Counted from the stretch's first letter, positions 54,070 through 63,756 are shown. The stretch is 64,000 nucleotides of DNA from Celeribacter indicus (GCF_000819565.1 NZ_CP004393.1:723001-787000), one strand, 5' to 3'. A program made the numbers and translations. Notes: generated by a model not told the origin, from the sequence alone.

Positions 54070-56226
54070 TTACATCCGGCCGATCGACCAGAAGAAGGTC
54101 TCGCCCGAGCTGTCGTCCACACCGTCGTTGTCGGTGGAGACGAAGATCTCGCCCTCCGGCGTGACCGCGAGCCCCTCGATCTTGTCGACGGCATAGCCGC
54201 CGAAGGATTTCAGGTCGGGGATCAGGTCGCGCACCTCTTCCTTGGAGACCACCGGAAGATCGCCGCCGAGCGGGACCGGCTGCATCTCGGAGACGGGGAT
54301 GCGGTAGATCATTTTCGTCACGGCAGCCTCGCCGATCTGGTTGTCGCGTTCCACGACATAGACCCAGTCGCCATGGGCGACGATTTCCGACAGGCCGACC
54401 CAGCCCGTTTCCGGCTCCGCCTTCTCGTAACGCACCGCGCCCCATTCCTCGGTTTCGAGATCGTAGGCGACGAGCTTCACCGTGTTTTCCGGATCGTCCT
54501 TCCACTCGCGCTGAACCGCCATCCAGAGCGTGTCGCCGATCTTCGTGATGCCTTCGAAGCCGTAGCGCAGTTCGTGGGCAAGAAGCTCGGCAGGCAGGCC
54601 GATTTCCTCGTCGATCCCGCCATCGGCGCCGACATGGTAGATCGCATGCGGGATCAGGTGGTCGGTGCGCCCTTCGGAGGCGACCCAGTAGCCGCCTTCG
54701 CCATCGAGCGTGACGCCCTCCAGGTCGAGCTTCTGCGCCGGATGGCCGTCGCGGGTGATGCGCAGCGCGCCGGTGATGCGCGCCGGTTTTTGCGACGGGT
54801 CGATGGTGAAGATGGTCGGCTGGCTGCCATAGACGCTGTCGCTGACGGCATGGATCATGCCGTCCTCGTCCGCCACCATGCCGGAGATCGCCCCCCAGCC
54901 GATCAGCTCGTCGGTGCCTTCGGAGGTCAGCGTCGGATAGACCGCCTCACCCTCGGCACGTTCGAAGATCATCACATGCGCACGGGCCAGCCCATCGGCG
55001 CCGAGGTCGGTCTCGTTGGCGGAGACGAGCAGGTTGCGCGCCGGAATCGCGGCATAACCTTCCGGCCCGATGCCCGAGGGGAGAACCTGTTTCAGGACCG
55101 GGTTCGCCGGGTCGGTCACGTCGTAGACCGCCACCGCGGAGCCACGCTCGGAGCCGACGAAGACATGGGGCGTACCGTCATAGTCCGCGAATTCGATGCT
55201 TTCGGGCTCGACGCCCTTCGCATCCGAGCGGCTGTCGGGATAATGGCCGATCCGGACAAGCGCGTGTTCAAAGTCGGAATTGCTCTCGTAGACCACGGAG
55301 CCGTCCTTGTTCATGATGGTCCAGCCGCGCGAGCCGCCGTCCATGTCGCCCTCGTTCGCCATCGCGAAATGGTCGTTGTCGATCCATTTCACCGCGTCGG
55401 GTTCGCGCAGGCGACCCTCCTGCGTGCCGGTGAAGAGCAGTTCGCCATTGTCCTTCGTGTCGATGCCCGTGAGATCGACGGTGCCGGCGGAGAAGTGACG
55501 GATCACCTCGCCCTCCGCCGAGACGATCGCGATATGGTTGTTTTCCTGGAGCGTGACGACGGTCTCGCCCAACTCGTTCACATCCACGAATTCCGGTTCG
55601 GGATCCTCGGGAGAGATGTCGGCAAGGCCCGTCAGGTCGACATCCTGCGCGGTGGCGCAATCGGCCTTCCCGTCCGCGATCCGGATCATCGTGAGGAAAC
55701 CCGCCGGCATCTGGCCGGTGCGCCCGTCGCCTGCGTCCTCGTCGCGCTCGTTCTCGATCGCGATGGACAGGAAGCCGCCATCCTTCGAGAGCGCGATGGA
55801 ATCGGGCTGGCCGCCGAGCGCGCAGCTTTCCACGACCTCCTGCGTCTCGAGGTCGATCTCGACCATCCGGCCGGAAGGGTTCACATGGTCTTCCGACGTG
55901 TTCACCGCGACGAAGGCGGTAGAGCCTGTCACCGCCACCGAGGTCGGCTCGCCCGCCATCGCGATATTGCCGAGCGGCCTGGGCGCCTTCGGATCGGTGA
56001 TGTCCACGAGCCCGACCACGCCGAGCGGGCTGTCGGTGTAGATCAGGGTCATGCCGTCCTCGGACGCGGCGATGATCTCCGACGAGGTTTCGCGCGTGCG
56101 ATCCTCGCCCTCGGCCATGTTGTCGGGCGTCGCGAAGGAGGCGATGCGGTTGAATGTCATCTCGGCCTCGGCCGCACCTGCGCCGAGCGCGAGGACGGAG
56201 GCGGCGAGCAGCAATTGTCTTTTCAT
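54070..56226 (-). CDS. Secreted phytase-like esterase (esterase-like activity of phytase family)
   Basis: A 718-residue exported protein (signal peptide LLLAASVLALGAGAAEA). The N-terminal half looks like a beta-propeller with repeats (VTGSTAFVAV, DGGFLSIAIENERDEDAGDG) as in choice-of-anchor/phytase-like propellers; the C-terminal half has the esterase-like phytase domain (DLEGVTLDGEGGYWVASEGR, GFEGITKIGDTLWMAVQRE, KIEGLAVTPEGEIFVSTDNDG). Start MKRQLLL at 56226. Acidic, Ca2+-type residues abound. Real substrate unknown. Confidence 0.82.
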   Translation of the reverse strand: MKRQLLLAASVLALGAGAAEAEMTFNRIASFATPDNMAEGEDRTRETSSEIIAASEDGMTLIYTDSPLGVVGLVDITDPKAPRPLGNIAMAGEPTSVAVTGSTAFVAVNTSEDHVNPSGRMVEIDLETQEVVESCALGGQPDSIALSKDGGFLSIAIENERDEDAGDGRTGQMPAGFLTMIRIADGKADCATAQDVDLTGLADISPEDPEPEFVDVNELGETVVTLQENNHIAIVSAEGEVIRHFSAGTVDLTGIDTKDNGELLFTGTQEGRLREPDAVKWIDNDHFAMANEGDMDGGSRGWTIMNKDGSVVYESNSDFEHALVRIGHYPDSRSDAKGVEPESIEFADYDGTPHVFVGSERGSAVAVYDVTDPANPVLKQVLPSGIGPEGYAAIPARNLLVSANETDLGADGLARAHVMIFERAEGEAVYPTLTSEGTDELIGWGAISGMVADEDGMIHAVSDSVYGSQPTIFTIDPSQKPARITGALRITRDGHPAQKLDLEGVTLDGEGGYWVASEGRTDHLIPHAIYHVGADGGIDEEIGLPAELLAHELRYGFEGITKIGDTLWMAVQREWKDDPENTVKLVAYDLETEEWGAVRYEKAEPETGWVGLSEIVAHGDWVYVVERDNQIGEAAVTKMIYRIPVSEMQPVPLGGDLPVVSKEEVRDLIPDLKSFGGYAVDKIEGLAVTPEGEIFVSTDNDGVDDSSGETFFWSIGRM

Positions 56227-56409
56227 GGAAGTCCCTCGGGTTTGTGTGTCCCGAGGCGGGTGTGAAGCGCGTTGGTAACCTTTCCATGACCCTGCGGATT
56301 CATTTTTGTGAAACGGCCCTGTGCGCAACTTTGGATCACGATCCATGTCCGTCAGATTGACTTGATTGCGCAGACGCGCGACACCTGCCCGCCGAACGGA
56401 GGTTTATCC

Positions 56410-57618
56410 ATGAGTCTGCAACCCCTCTTCGCCCGCCGCACGCGCAGGATGAAGGCGTCCGAGATCCGCGAGCTTCTGAAGCTGCTCGGTCAGCCCGACA
56501 TCATCTCCTTTGCCGGCGGCATTCCCGATCCTGCCCATTTCCCGCGGGCCGCCTTCGCGCAGGCGATGGCGCGCGCGACAGAGGCGCAGGCGGCGGGGGT
56601 GGCGCTGCAATATTCGACCTCGGAGGGCTATACGCCGCTTCGCGACTGGATCGCGGATTACATGGCGCGGCACGGGGTGCCCTGTACCCGCGACAACATC
56701 CTGATCACCGCGGGGAGCCAGCAGGCGCTCGACTATCTGGGAAAGATCTTTCTCGATCCGGGCGACACGGCGCTCGTGACCTGGCCGACCTATATGGGCG
56801 CGCTCGGGGCGTTCAACGCCTATGAGCCCCGTTATGACCGGATCGACCCGCAGGCGAACCGCCCCGTGGAGGAGATCGCGGCCGAGGCGGAGGCGGCGGG
56901 CGGGCGCGTGAAATTCGCCTACCTCTCCTCCGATTTCGCCAATCCGACCGGCGTCACGCTGACCGAGGATCAGCGCCGCTCGGTGATCGCGCGCGCCGAG
57001 GCGCTCGGCTGCGCGGTGATCGAGGATGCGGCCTATCAGGAGTTGCGCTATCGCGGCGAGGCGGTGAAACCGATCCTCGCGCTCGAGATCGGGGCGAAGG
57101 GCACGATCGAGGACTGTCGCACGATCTATCTCGGCTCGTTTTCCAAGACGCTCGCCCCCGGCCTCCGCGTCGGCTGGGTCGTGGCGGCGAAGCCCGTGAT
57201 CTCGCAACTGGTGCTGACGAAGCAGGCCGCCGACCTCCAGACCGCGACGATCAACCAGATTGCCGTCGCCGAAGTGGCGCGGGAGGTGTTCGACAGCCAT
57301 GTCGCGGAGCTGCGCGAAGTCTATGGCGCGCGGCTGAACGCGATGCTCGCCGCGCTCGAGCGCCACATGCCGCCGGAGATCGACTGGACCCGGCCGGACG
57401 GCGGGATGTTCGTGTGGCTCACGCTGCCCGCGGAGATGGACGGCGCGGAGCTTCTGAAGAGGGCGCTGGAGGCGAAGGTCGCCTTCGTTCCCGGCGGCGC
57501 CTTCTATGCCGACGGCTCCCGTGCCAACACGCTGCGGCTCAATTTCTCCATGTCCGGCCCCGGCAGGATCGAGGAGGGCGTCGCCCGGCTCGGCCAGGTG
57601 ATCCGCGCGGCGATGTGA
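56410..57618 (+). CDS. PLP-dependent aminotransferase, class I/II, LysN/2-aminoadipate type
   Basis: A 402-residue fold-type I aminotransferase: MKASEIRELLKLLGQPDIISFAGGIP at the start (in pieces), NILITAGSQQALDYL, DFANPTGV, VIEDAAYQELRY and SFSKTLAPGLRVGW with the PLP lysine. Family members act on branched-chain, aromatic or aminoadipate substrates with 2-oxoglutarate. Single gene, divergent from the esterase gene. Start 56410 selected by the family N-terminus. Confidence 0.87.
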   Translation: MSLQPLFARRTRRMKASEIRELLKLLGQPDIISFAGGIPDPAHFPRAAFAQAMARATEAQAAGVALQYSTSEGYTPLRDWIADYMARHGVPCTRDNILITAGSQQALDYLGKIFLDPGDTALVTWPTYMGALGAFNAYEPRYDRIDPQANRPVEEIAAEAEAAGGRVKFAYLSSDFANPTGVTLTEDQRRSVIARAEALGCAVIEDAAYQELRYRGEAVKPILALEIGAKGTIEDCRTIYLGSFSKTLAPGLRVGWVVAAKPVISQLVLTKQAADLQTATINQIAVAEVAREVFDSHVAELREVYGARLNAMLAALERHMPPEIDWTRPDGGMFVWLTLPAEMDGAELLKRALEAKVAFVPGGAFYADGSRANTLRLNFSMSGPGRIEEGVARLGQVIRAAM

Positions 57619-57663
57619 GCGGGGCTGCGTGCACCAATCTTTCGCCCCCATACCCCGTGCCCG

Positions 57664-57693
57664 CGTTAACCTTAATCTACGTTAGGGTTAACG
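57664..57693. repeat. 12-6-12 inverted repeat in a convergent gap
   Basis: CGTTAACCTTAA (57664-57675) and TTAGGGTTAACG (57682-57693) are inverted copies with one mismatch, around a 6-base centre TCTACG. It is A/T-rich for this genome and has no T tract, so it does not look like a terminator. The arm and spacer sizes resemble XerCD recombination sites, but no match to known dif arms could be confirmed. Confidence 0.55.
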
Positions 57694-57787
57694 TGTCAGG
57701 ATCCCGGATATTCACGCCCCCGGCGGCATGTCCGGCCCATTCCCGGACGGCGGCGCATGCCGCTCGCGCCGCGAAAGGACGACCGTG

Positions 57788-59266
57788 TCACACCGCAAGG
57801 CAGATATATTTCATCTCGAGATATTCCTCGATCCCGTGGCGCGAGCCCTCGCGCCCGAGGCCGGATTGCTTCACCCCGCCGAAGGGGGCGATCTCGGTCG
57901 AGATCAGGCCGGTATTGACGCCGACGATGCCGTATTCAAGCGCCTCCGCGACCTTGTAGACCCGGCTCAGGTCCTTCGCGTAGAAATAGGAGGCAAGGCC
58001 GAAGATCGTGTCGTTCGCCATGCCGATCACCTGTCCCTCGTCCCTGAAACGGATGAGCGGGGCCAGGGGAGCAAAGGTTTCCTCCCTGGTCACCAGCATG
58101 TCCTGCGTCACCTCCGTGAGTATGGTCGGCGCGACGAACGTGCCGCCGAGATCGGTTTCGCAGGCGGCATGGACCTTTGCGCCTTTCGAGGTCGCGTCCT
58201 CCACATGGGTGCGGTATTTTTCCACCGCATCCGTGTCGATGAGCGGACCGAGATCGACGCCTTCCTCGGTCCCGTTCCCGATCCGAAGCTTCGCCACCCG
58301 CTCGGTGAGCTTTTCGGTGAAGGCCTCATAGACGCCGTCCTGAACGTAGATCCGGTTCGCGCAGACGCAGGTCTGGCCGTTGTTGCGGAACTTGCACAGG
58401 ATCGCCCCGTCCGCCGCCGCGTCGAGGTCGGCATCGTCGAAGACGATGAAGGGCGCGTTGCCGCCAAGCTCCATCGACACCTTCTTCACCTGATCCGCCG
58501 CCTGGCCCAGCAGGATGCGCCCGACCTCGGTGGAGCCGGTGAAGGTCAGCTTCCGCACGTCGGGGTTCTCACAGAATTCCTTGCCCACACCGGAGGAATC
58601 CGAGGAGGGGACGACGTTGAACACCCCCGCCGGAATGCCCGCCCGGTCCGCGAGGACGCCGAGCGCGATGGCCGAGAGCGGCGTCAGCGCGGCCGGGCGC
58701 GAGAGGAAGCTGCACCCGGCGGCGAGCGCGGGCGCGGCCTTGCGCGTGATCATCGCATTCGGGAAGTTCCACGGCGTGATCGCGGCGGCCACGCCGACCG
58801 GCTGGCGGATCACCATGATCCGCTTGTCGGCCTGATGGCCGGGAACGGTCTCGCCATAGACCCGCTTTGCCTCTTCCCCGAACCATTCGACGAAGGAGGC
58901 GCCATAGAGGATCTCCCCCGCCGCCTCGGCGAGCGGCTTGCCCTGTTCGGCGGTCAGGATCTCGGCGAGATCGTCCTTCGCGGCGACCATGAGGTCGAAC
59001 CATGTGCGCAGGAGCGCGGCGCGCTCCTTGCCGGTCTTGGCGGCCCAGTCCCGTTGCGCGAGCTTGGCGCCGGCGATGGCCTTGGCGATATCGGCGCGGT
59101 CGAGGTCGACGACCTGCGCGATCTCCTCCCCGGTGGCGGGGTTCGTCACGGCAAAGGTCTTTCCCGATCCGGCGACGAGAAATTCCCCGCCGATATAGGC
59201 ATGTGCGTTCAGAAGGCCGGGATCCTTCAGCCGGGCCTTGAGAGCGTCTGAGACGGAAACGGGCAT
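57788..59266 (-). CDS. gabD: NAD(P)-dependent succinate-semialdehyde dehydrogenase
   Basis: A 492-residue aldehyde dehydrogenase of the GabD type: Rossmann region ITPWNFPNAMITRKAAPALA, LTFTGSTEVGRILL, catalytic Glu in KVSMELGGNAPFIVF and catalytic Cys in NNGQTCVCANRIYVQ. The coenzyme-contact Lys of the usual KPA/S motif is Arg here (SRPAALTPLSA), which may alter NADP preference. Start ATG 59266 has AGGAGG upstream; GTG 59272 is the only extension. Oxidises succinate semialdehyde to succinate in GABA catabolism. Confidence 0.88.
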   Translation of the reverse strand: MPVSVSDALKARLKDPGLLNAHAYIGGEFLVAGSGKTFAVTNPATGEEIAQVVDLDRADIAKAIAGAKLAQRDWAAKTGKERAALLRTWFDLMVAAKDDLAEILTAEQGKPLAEAAGEILYGASFVEWFGEEAKRVYGETVPGHQADKRIMVIRQPVGVAAAITPWNFPNAMITRKAAPALAAGCSFLSRPAALTPLSAIALGVLADRAGIPAGVFNVVPSSDSSGVGKEFCENPDVRKLTFTGSTEVGRILLGQAADQVKKVSMELGGNAPFIVFDDADLDAAADGAILCKFRNNGQTCVCANRIYVQDGVYEAFTEKLTERVAKLRIGNGTEEGVDLGPLIDTDAVEKYRTHVEDATSKGAKVHAACETDLGGTFVAPTILTEVTQDMLVTREETFAPLAPLIRFRDEGQVIGMANDTIFGLASYFYAKDLSRVYKVAEALEYGIVGVNTGLISTEIAPFGGVKQSGLGREGSRHGIEEYLEMKYICLAV

Positions 59267-59339
59267 GAACACCTCCTCTGGATCGCGGGACAGGGGGAAG
59301 CTAGGCCGCCCCCTGTCGAGATCAAACGGGGCGGGCGCC

Positions 59340-59876
59340 TCAGGAGCCGAAGCGCCCGAGTGCGCGGAAGTCGATCTGTTCGAGGACCGGAAGGATCACC
59401 GCCGTGTCGGCGCCGAAGGCCTGCACCAGCACGCGCCCCTCGACGAGGCCGGACATCTCGCCGTCCTTGTCGAGGAATTTCTCGCGCCCGACGCGCTCCA
59501 CCTTCATCCCCATGGCGCCCGCGTTCTGGATCATGCCGCCCATCATCCCGATCATCGGCCTGTCCACGACATAGGCGAGGGTGAATTCCTCGCCGCATCG
59601 TTGAAATAGCGTCTCGCGTCCGCAGTGCCGCTGCCCATCATCGAGACTCCCGCGTCCGCGTCCTCAGCCGCCTGCCAGCCCTCGGGCGCGGGCGGGAAGA
59701 GGTCGCCGAGTGCGGAGGTCTGCATCTCCCGCATCAGGTTCCGGGCATAGTCACTTCCTCGAGCGCATAGGTCACATCCCCCTCGCCATAGGCTTTCAGC
59801 GCGTTTCCCAGCGTATCGGACACCTCGTCGGCCATCGCGGCGGCGGCCATCGCGGCACAGAAAGGGTCGTCTTCAT
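59340..59876 (-). pseudogene. Exported protein gene broken by three single-base frameshifts
   Basis: Restoring one base at each of three places joins three open fragments into one 179-residue protein: a start MKTTLS with signal peptide ending AAAAMADEV, then YALEEV joining DYARNLMREMQTSALGDL, then ARRYFND joining EEFTLAYVV, ending IDFRALGRFGS. Each break fits a missing base (near 59.86, 59.76 and 59.60 kb), and the repaired length is a whole number of codons. The intact product would be a small periplasmic protein of unknown function with a C-terminal lipid-like MMGGMIQNAGAMGMK stretch. Confidence 0.75.
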
Positions 59877-59997
59877 CGTCCTCTCCGGGTTAAGGTTGCA
59901 TCGCCGCCACCCAAACCACCCTGTCGCCCCGGTGCAAGGGGAAGTTTTCCGGCCGCGCGGCCTTCCTGCCCCGGCCAACAGAGGCACCCGACCGACC

Positions 59998-60390
59998 ATG
60001 AGCACGCTCACCTCCATCGCCCTTCCGGTCCTGCTGATCGGGCTTGCCGCGCTCGTCCTGCCGGGCCTGCTCACGCCGCGCGGCACGCGCTCGCAGCGGC
60101 GGCTCGCGCTTTCCGTCCTGTCGAGCGCGCTGGTCCTGCTGGCTCTCGGCGCGGTGCTCTTCGGGCTGCTCTATGCGCGCGGCGGCAGTCCCGTTCTTGT
60201 GGCGTTGCGGGAGGCGCCGGGGCCGACGCTCGTCTTCCTGCTGCGCCGTTCGGCCCTCGCCGCACTGGTCTGGGTGCCGCTTCTCGCGCTCTCCTGGCTG
60301 GGTCTCGCACGCCGGATCGAGACGCTGCGCACGCGCGACGGCATCCGCGCCGCGGACGCGGCTGCGGAAATCGGAGAGGCAACCGACTGA
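59998..60390 (+). CDS. Membrane protein with three hydrophobic helices, function unknown
   Basis: A 130-residue protein: hydrophobic segments LTSIALPVLLIGLAALVLPG, LALSVLSSALVLLALGAVLF and LAALVWVPLLALSWLGLA, then a charged tail. I do not recognise a family. It lies 3' of the broken gene on the other strand, heading a run of three small membrane genes. Confidence 0.6.
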   Translation: MSTLTSIALPVLLIGLAALVLPGLLTPRGTRSQRRLALSVLSSALVLLALGAVLFGLLYARGGSPVLVALREAPGPTLVFLLRRSALAALVWVPLLALSWLGLARRIETLRTRDGIRAADAAAEIGEATD

Positions 60391-60468
60391 TCCCCCTCGC
60401 AAATCATGGCGGGGGCGGATAGACTGGCCGGCAACAGTCTTTCCCCGGCGCGAAGGGGCGGTTTCGCC

Positions 60469-60735
60469 ATGATCGGATTTCTGCGCTTCATGATCATCGG
60501 TTTCGTGGTCCTGACCGTGATCTACGTCCTCTTGCGCCTCTACGTGCGCTCCCTCACCCGCGAACGGCTGGAGGAGGCCTGGGAGGCGGAGGGTTCCATC
60601 GGCGCGCGCGACGCCTATGTGGAGGAGGGGATACGGGAGTACGAGGCCTCGCTGCGGCCGAAGCTCCTGCTCCTCGTCTATATCGTGCCCGTGGCGGTCT
60701 TCGCCGCGGTCTTTTACATCACGAATTTCACCTGA
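60469..60735 (+). CDS. Small two-helix membrane protein, upstream of DUF1523
   Basis: An 88-residue protein: N-terminal helix FLRFMIIGFVVLTVIYVLLRL, a charged middle with RERLEEAWEAEGSI, and C-terminal helix LLLLVYIVPVAVFAAVFYI. It lies 12 bp before the DUF1523 gene; the pair recurs in Rhodobacterales. Function unknown. Confidence 0.68.
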   Translation: MIGFLRFMIIGFVVLTVIYVLLRLYVRSLTRERLEEAWEAEGSIGARDAYVEEGIREYEASLRPKLLLLVYIVPVAVFAAVFYITNFT

Positions 60736-60747
60736 GGCTACCGCCCG

Positions 60748-61383
60748 ATGCGCTATGTCAAACTCGTTCTCGTCACCCTTCTGATCCTCCTCGTCGGCGG
60801 ATTCCTTCACTACACGCTGCCGCAGCACGACATCGTGCGGATCGTGAACACCTATGAGGAACGCCAGGACATCTCCGGCTGGACCTCGATCTTCTGGCAG
60901 GCGCCCGACAACGGCACCGCGACGATCCAGAGCCGCGACGTGCAGTTCATCCAGGCGGTGACGCCGGAGGGCCGGACGCGGGTCTATCGCAACGAGGACA
61001 CGGGCTGGGGCTGGCCGCCCTATTTCAAGTTCGACACCGCCAACCTCTATACCGAGGCGAATGACGCGATCTCCACGAAGGCGAACCCGGAATGGGTCGT
61101 GATCACCCACTACGGCTGGCGTTCGGAGATCCTGTCGACCTTCCCCAACGCCATGGCGATCAAGCCGGTGGCGGGGCCGGAGGTGACGGTCGTGCCCTGG
61201 GTCAGCGCCATCATCCTGGTGTTTCTCGCCATCGTGCTGCTGCTGGTCTGGCGCATGCTCGCGCAATTCCGCGAACGCGCGATCGACCCGCTGGTCGAGG
61301 ACGTCGAGGAGGCCTGGGACGCCGTCGACGAGAAGAAGGACAACGCGGTGGAGCGGATCAAGGGCTGGTTCCGCCGCAAGTGA
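60748..61383 (+). CDS. DUF1523 family membrane protein
   Basis: A 211-residue DUF1523 protein: N-terminal helix, conserved QHDIVRIVNTYEER and the aromatic-rich GWGWPPYFKFDTANLY, then a second helix (VSAIILVFLAIVLLLVWRML) and a charged end. Function unknown. Co-directional with the preceding small membrane gene. Confidence 0.85.
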   Translation: MRYVKLVLVTLLILLVGGFLHYTLPQHDIVRIVNTYEERQDISGWTSIFWQAPDNGTATIQSRDVQFIQAVTPEGRTRVYRNEDTGWGWPPYFKFDTANLYTEANDAISTKANPEWVVITHYGWRSEILSTFPNAMAIKPVAGPEVTVVPWVSAIILVFLAIVLLLVWRMLAQFRERAIDPLVEDVEEAWDAVDEKKDNAVERIKGWFRRK

Positions 61384-61398
61384 GGCGGCACAGTCCCC

Positions 61399-63735
61399 TC
61401 ATCCCTCGCCGTAGGGCACCCAGATCGTCCTGACCTCGGTCGCCTGCGCAAGCCAGTCGCGTGCCGGCCATGTGCGGGCAAGGCCGTTGTTCACCCATGT
61501 GCGCTTGAGGTTCCCGGCGCTTTCCCGTTCGATCCGGCCGGAGAGATCGGCGGAGGAAAAGCTCCAGACCGCCTCCACATCCATATGCCCGGCGAGCGTC
61601 TTCGCGAGGTCCTCGTGCGGCCCGGTCAGGATGTTCACCACGCCGCCCGGCACATCGGAGGTGTCGAGCACCTGGTAGAAATCCGTCGCCGCAAGAGGCC
61701 AGGCTTCGGAAGCCACCGCGATCACCCGGTTGCCCATGGCGATGGCGGGGGCGATCACGCTCACGAGCCCGGCGAGCGGCCGGTCGTCGCAGAGCGCGCC
61801 GATCACGCCGACGGGTGCGTTCATCGCCAGCGCGACGCCGCGCATCGGCACGGGTTTCGCCGCGCCGTCGAGCTTGTCGGCCCAGGCCGCGAAGGTGAAG
61901 AGCGTGTCGATCGCCTCCGCCACTTCCGCCCCGGCCTTTGCCGCCGTCGTGCCGGTCATGTCGCGAAGGCGCGCCGCGAATTCCTCCGCCCGCGCCGACA
62001 GGTTCTCCCCGATGTAATAGAGCACCTGCGCACGGTTATGCGCCGTTGCCGAGGCCCAGCCCCGTGCCGCGCGTGCGGCCTCGACCGCGTTGCGGACGTC
62101 CTTGCGTGAGGCGAGGGAGACATGGCCGAGGAGCCGGCCCTTCGGTGAGAACACCGCCTGGGAATAGCCGCCGTCGGGCCGCGCCTGCTTGCCGCCGATA
62201 TAGAGTTTCGCCGTGCGGTCGAGGCCGCCCACCTCCATCTCCTCGGGCTTGGCGGCGGGTTTCGCGGGTTTCACCGGGGCGGCCCGTCCCGCCGGTCTGG
62301 TATAGGCCATGAGCCCTTCCCAGCCGCCTTCGCGTCCGAAGCCGCTTTCGCGCAGCCCGCCGAACCCTGCGGCGGCGTCGAACATGTTCGATCCGTTGAC
62401 CCAGACCACGCCCGCGACGAGTTTCGGCGCGATGTCGAGCGCGAGATTCACGTTCTCGCTCCAGACCGAGGCGGCCAGCCCGTAGCGCGTGTCATTCGCC
62501 ATCTGCACCGCCTCCGTCGGCGTGCGGAAGGTGGTGGAGACGAGCACGGGACCGAAGATCTCCTCCTGCATCAGGAGCGAGGAGGGCGAGAGCCCGGTGA
62601 CGAGGGTGGGCGGGTAGAAACAGCCTTCGGGCGCGGGGACCGGCTGATGCACATGACCTTCGCCGCCGCCCCTGGCCATCAGCCCCTCGATGTGGCGGAG
62701 CTGTCCGGGATCGACGATGGCGCCGATGTCGATCGACTTGTCGAGCGGGTTGCCGATCCGCAGCTTCGACATGCGCTCCACGAGGCGGGCCGCGAACTCC
62801 CCCGCGATCCCTTCCTGCACCAGAAGCCGAGATCCCGCGCAGCAGACCTGCCCCTGATTGAAGAAGATCGCATCGACCAGCCCCTCGATGGCGCTGTCCA
62901 TATCCGCGTCGTCGAAGACGATATAGGGCGACTTGCCGCCAAGCTCGAGCGTGAGCGACTTGCCCGATCCGGCGGTGGCCTTGCGGATGCGGCGACCCAC
63001 GGCGGTCGAGCCGGTGAAGGCGATCTTGTCCACCTCCGGGTGTGCCACGATCCGCTCGCCCACCGTGCCGTCGCCGGTCACGATATTGACCACGCCCTTC
63101 GGCAGGCCCGCCTCCTGGCAGATCTGCGCGAACAGCAGCGCGGTGAGGGAGGTGTATTCCGCAGGCTTCAGCACCACCGTGTTGCCCATGGCGATGGCGG
63201 GCGCGATCTTCCAGGCGAGCATCAGCAGCGGGAAGTTCCACGGGATGATCTGACCGCAGACGCCGAGCGGTTCGCGCCCCGGCAGCTCTTCCTCCATGAG
63301 CTGCGCCATGCCGGCGTGATAGTAGAAATGCCGCGCCACCAGGGCAACGTCGATATCGCGGCTCTCGCGGATCGGCTTGCCGTTGTCGAGCGTTTCGAGG
63401 ACCGCGAAGAGGCGGCCGTGCTTCTGGACGAGCCGGGCGAGGGCGTAGAGGTATTTCGCCCGCGCCTTCCCGCCGATCCGCGCCCATCTGCCCTGTGCGC
63501 GCCGTGCGGCGGCGACGGCGGCGTCGACATCGGCCGCGCTCGCCTGCGTCAGATGCGCCAGAACCTCGCCCGTCGCGGGATTGCGGGCCTCGAACACCTC
63601 GCCGGGCTCCGTCATCGCGCCACCTATGAAATGTCCGAAGCGGTCGCCGCCATCGACCAGCCAGGCCAGCGCCTCCGCCGCGCTCTCGGGCGCCGCGCCA
63701 TAGTCCATCGTGTCGAAAATCTCTTTCACGGTCAT
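61399..63735 (-). CDS. Tandem-domain aldehyde dehydrogenase
   Basis: A 778-residue fusion. The first domain (about 1-490) is complete: coenzyme lysine VLKPAEYTSL, GSTAVGRRI, catalytic Glu in LTLELGGKSPYIVF, catalytic Cys in FNQGQVCCAGSR. The second (about 505-778) keeps an ALDH-like N-terminal fold (AVFSPKGRLLGHVSLASRKD) but has no active-site Cys or Glu and is shortened, so it is probably non-catalytic. It lies 21 bp after deoC on the same strand, suggesting oxidation of the acetaldehyde that DeoC releases. Confidence 0.85.
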   Translation of the reverse strand: MTVKEIFDTMDYGAAPESAAEALAWLVDGGDRFGHFIGGAMTEPGEVFEARNPATGEVLAHLTQASAADVDAAVAAARRAQGRWARIGGKARAKYLYALARLVQKHGRLFAVLETLDNGKPIRESRDIDVALVARHFYYHAGMAQLMEEELPGREPLGVCGQIIPWNFPLLMLAWKIAPAIAMGNTVVLKPAEYTSLTALLFAQICQEAGLPKGVVNIVTGDGTVGERIVAHPEVDKIAFTGSTAVGRRIRKATAGSGKSLTLELGGKSPYIVFDDADMDSAIEGLVDAIFFNQGQVCCAGSRLLVQEGIAGEFAARLVERMSKLRIGNPLDKSIDIGAIVDPGQLRHIEGLMARGGGEGHVHQPVPAPEGCFYPPTLVTGLSPSSLLMQEEIFGPVLVSTTFRTPTEAVQMANDTRYGLAASVWSENVNLALDIAPKLVAGVVWVNGSNMFDAAAGFGGLRESGFGREGGWEGLMAYTRPAGRAAPVKPAKPAAKPEEMEVGGLDRTAKLYIGGKQARPDGGYSQAVFSPKGRLLGHVSLASRKDVRNAVEAARAARGWASATAHNRAQVLYYIGENLSARAEEFAARLRDMTGTTAAKAGAEVAEAIDTLFTFAAWADKLDGAAKPVPMRGVALAMNAPVGVIGALCDDRPLAGLVSVIAPAIAMGNRVIAVASEAWPLAATDFYQVLDTSDVPGGVVNILTGPHEDLAKTLAGHMDVEAVWSFSSADLSGRIERESAGNLKRTWVNNGLARTWPARDWLAQATEVRTIWVPYGEG

Positions 63736-63756
63736 CTTTCTGTCCTTCTGGCGGGC

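Noticed and set aside
56227-56409. Pho box upstream of the phytase-like esterase
   Set aside because: A TTTCATTTTTGTGAA-like stretch exists, but no pair of CTGTCAT-type half-sites at the correct spacing.
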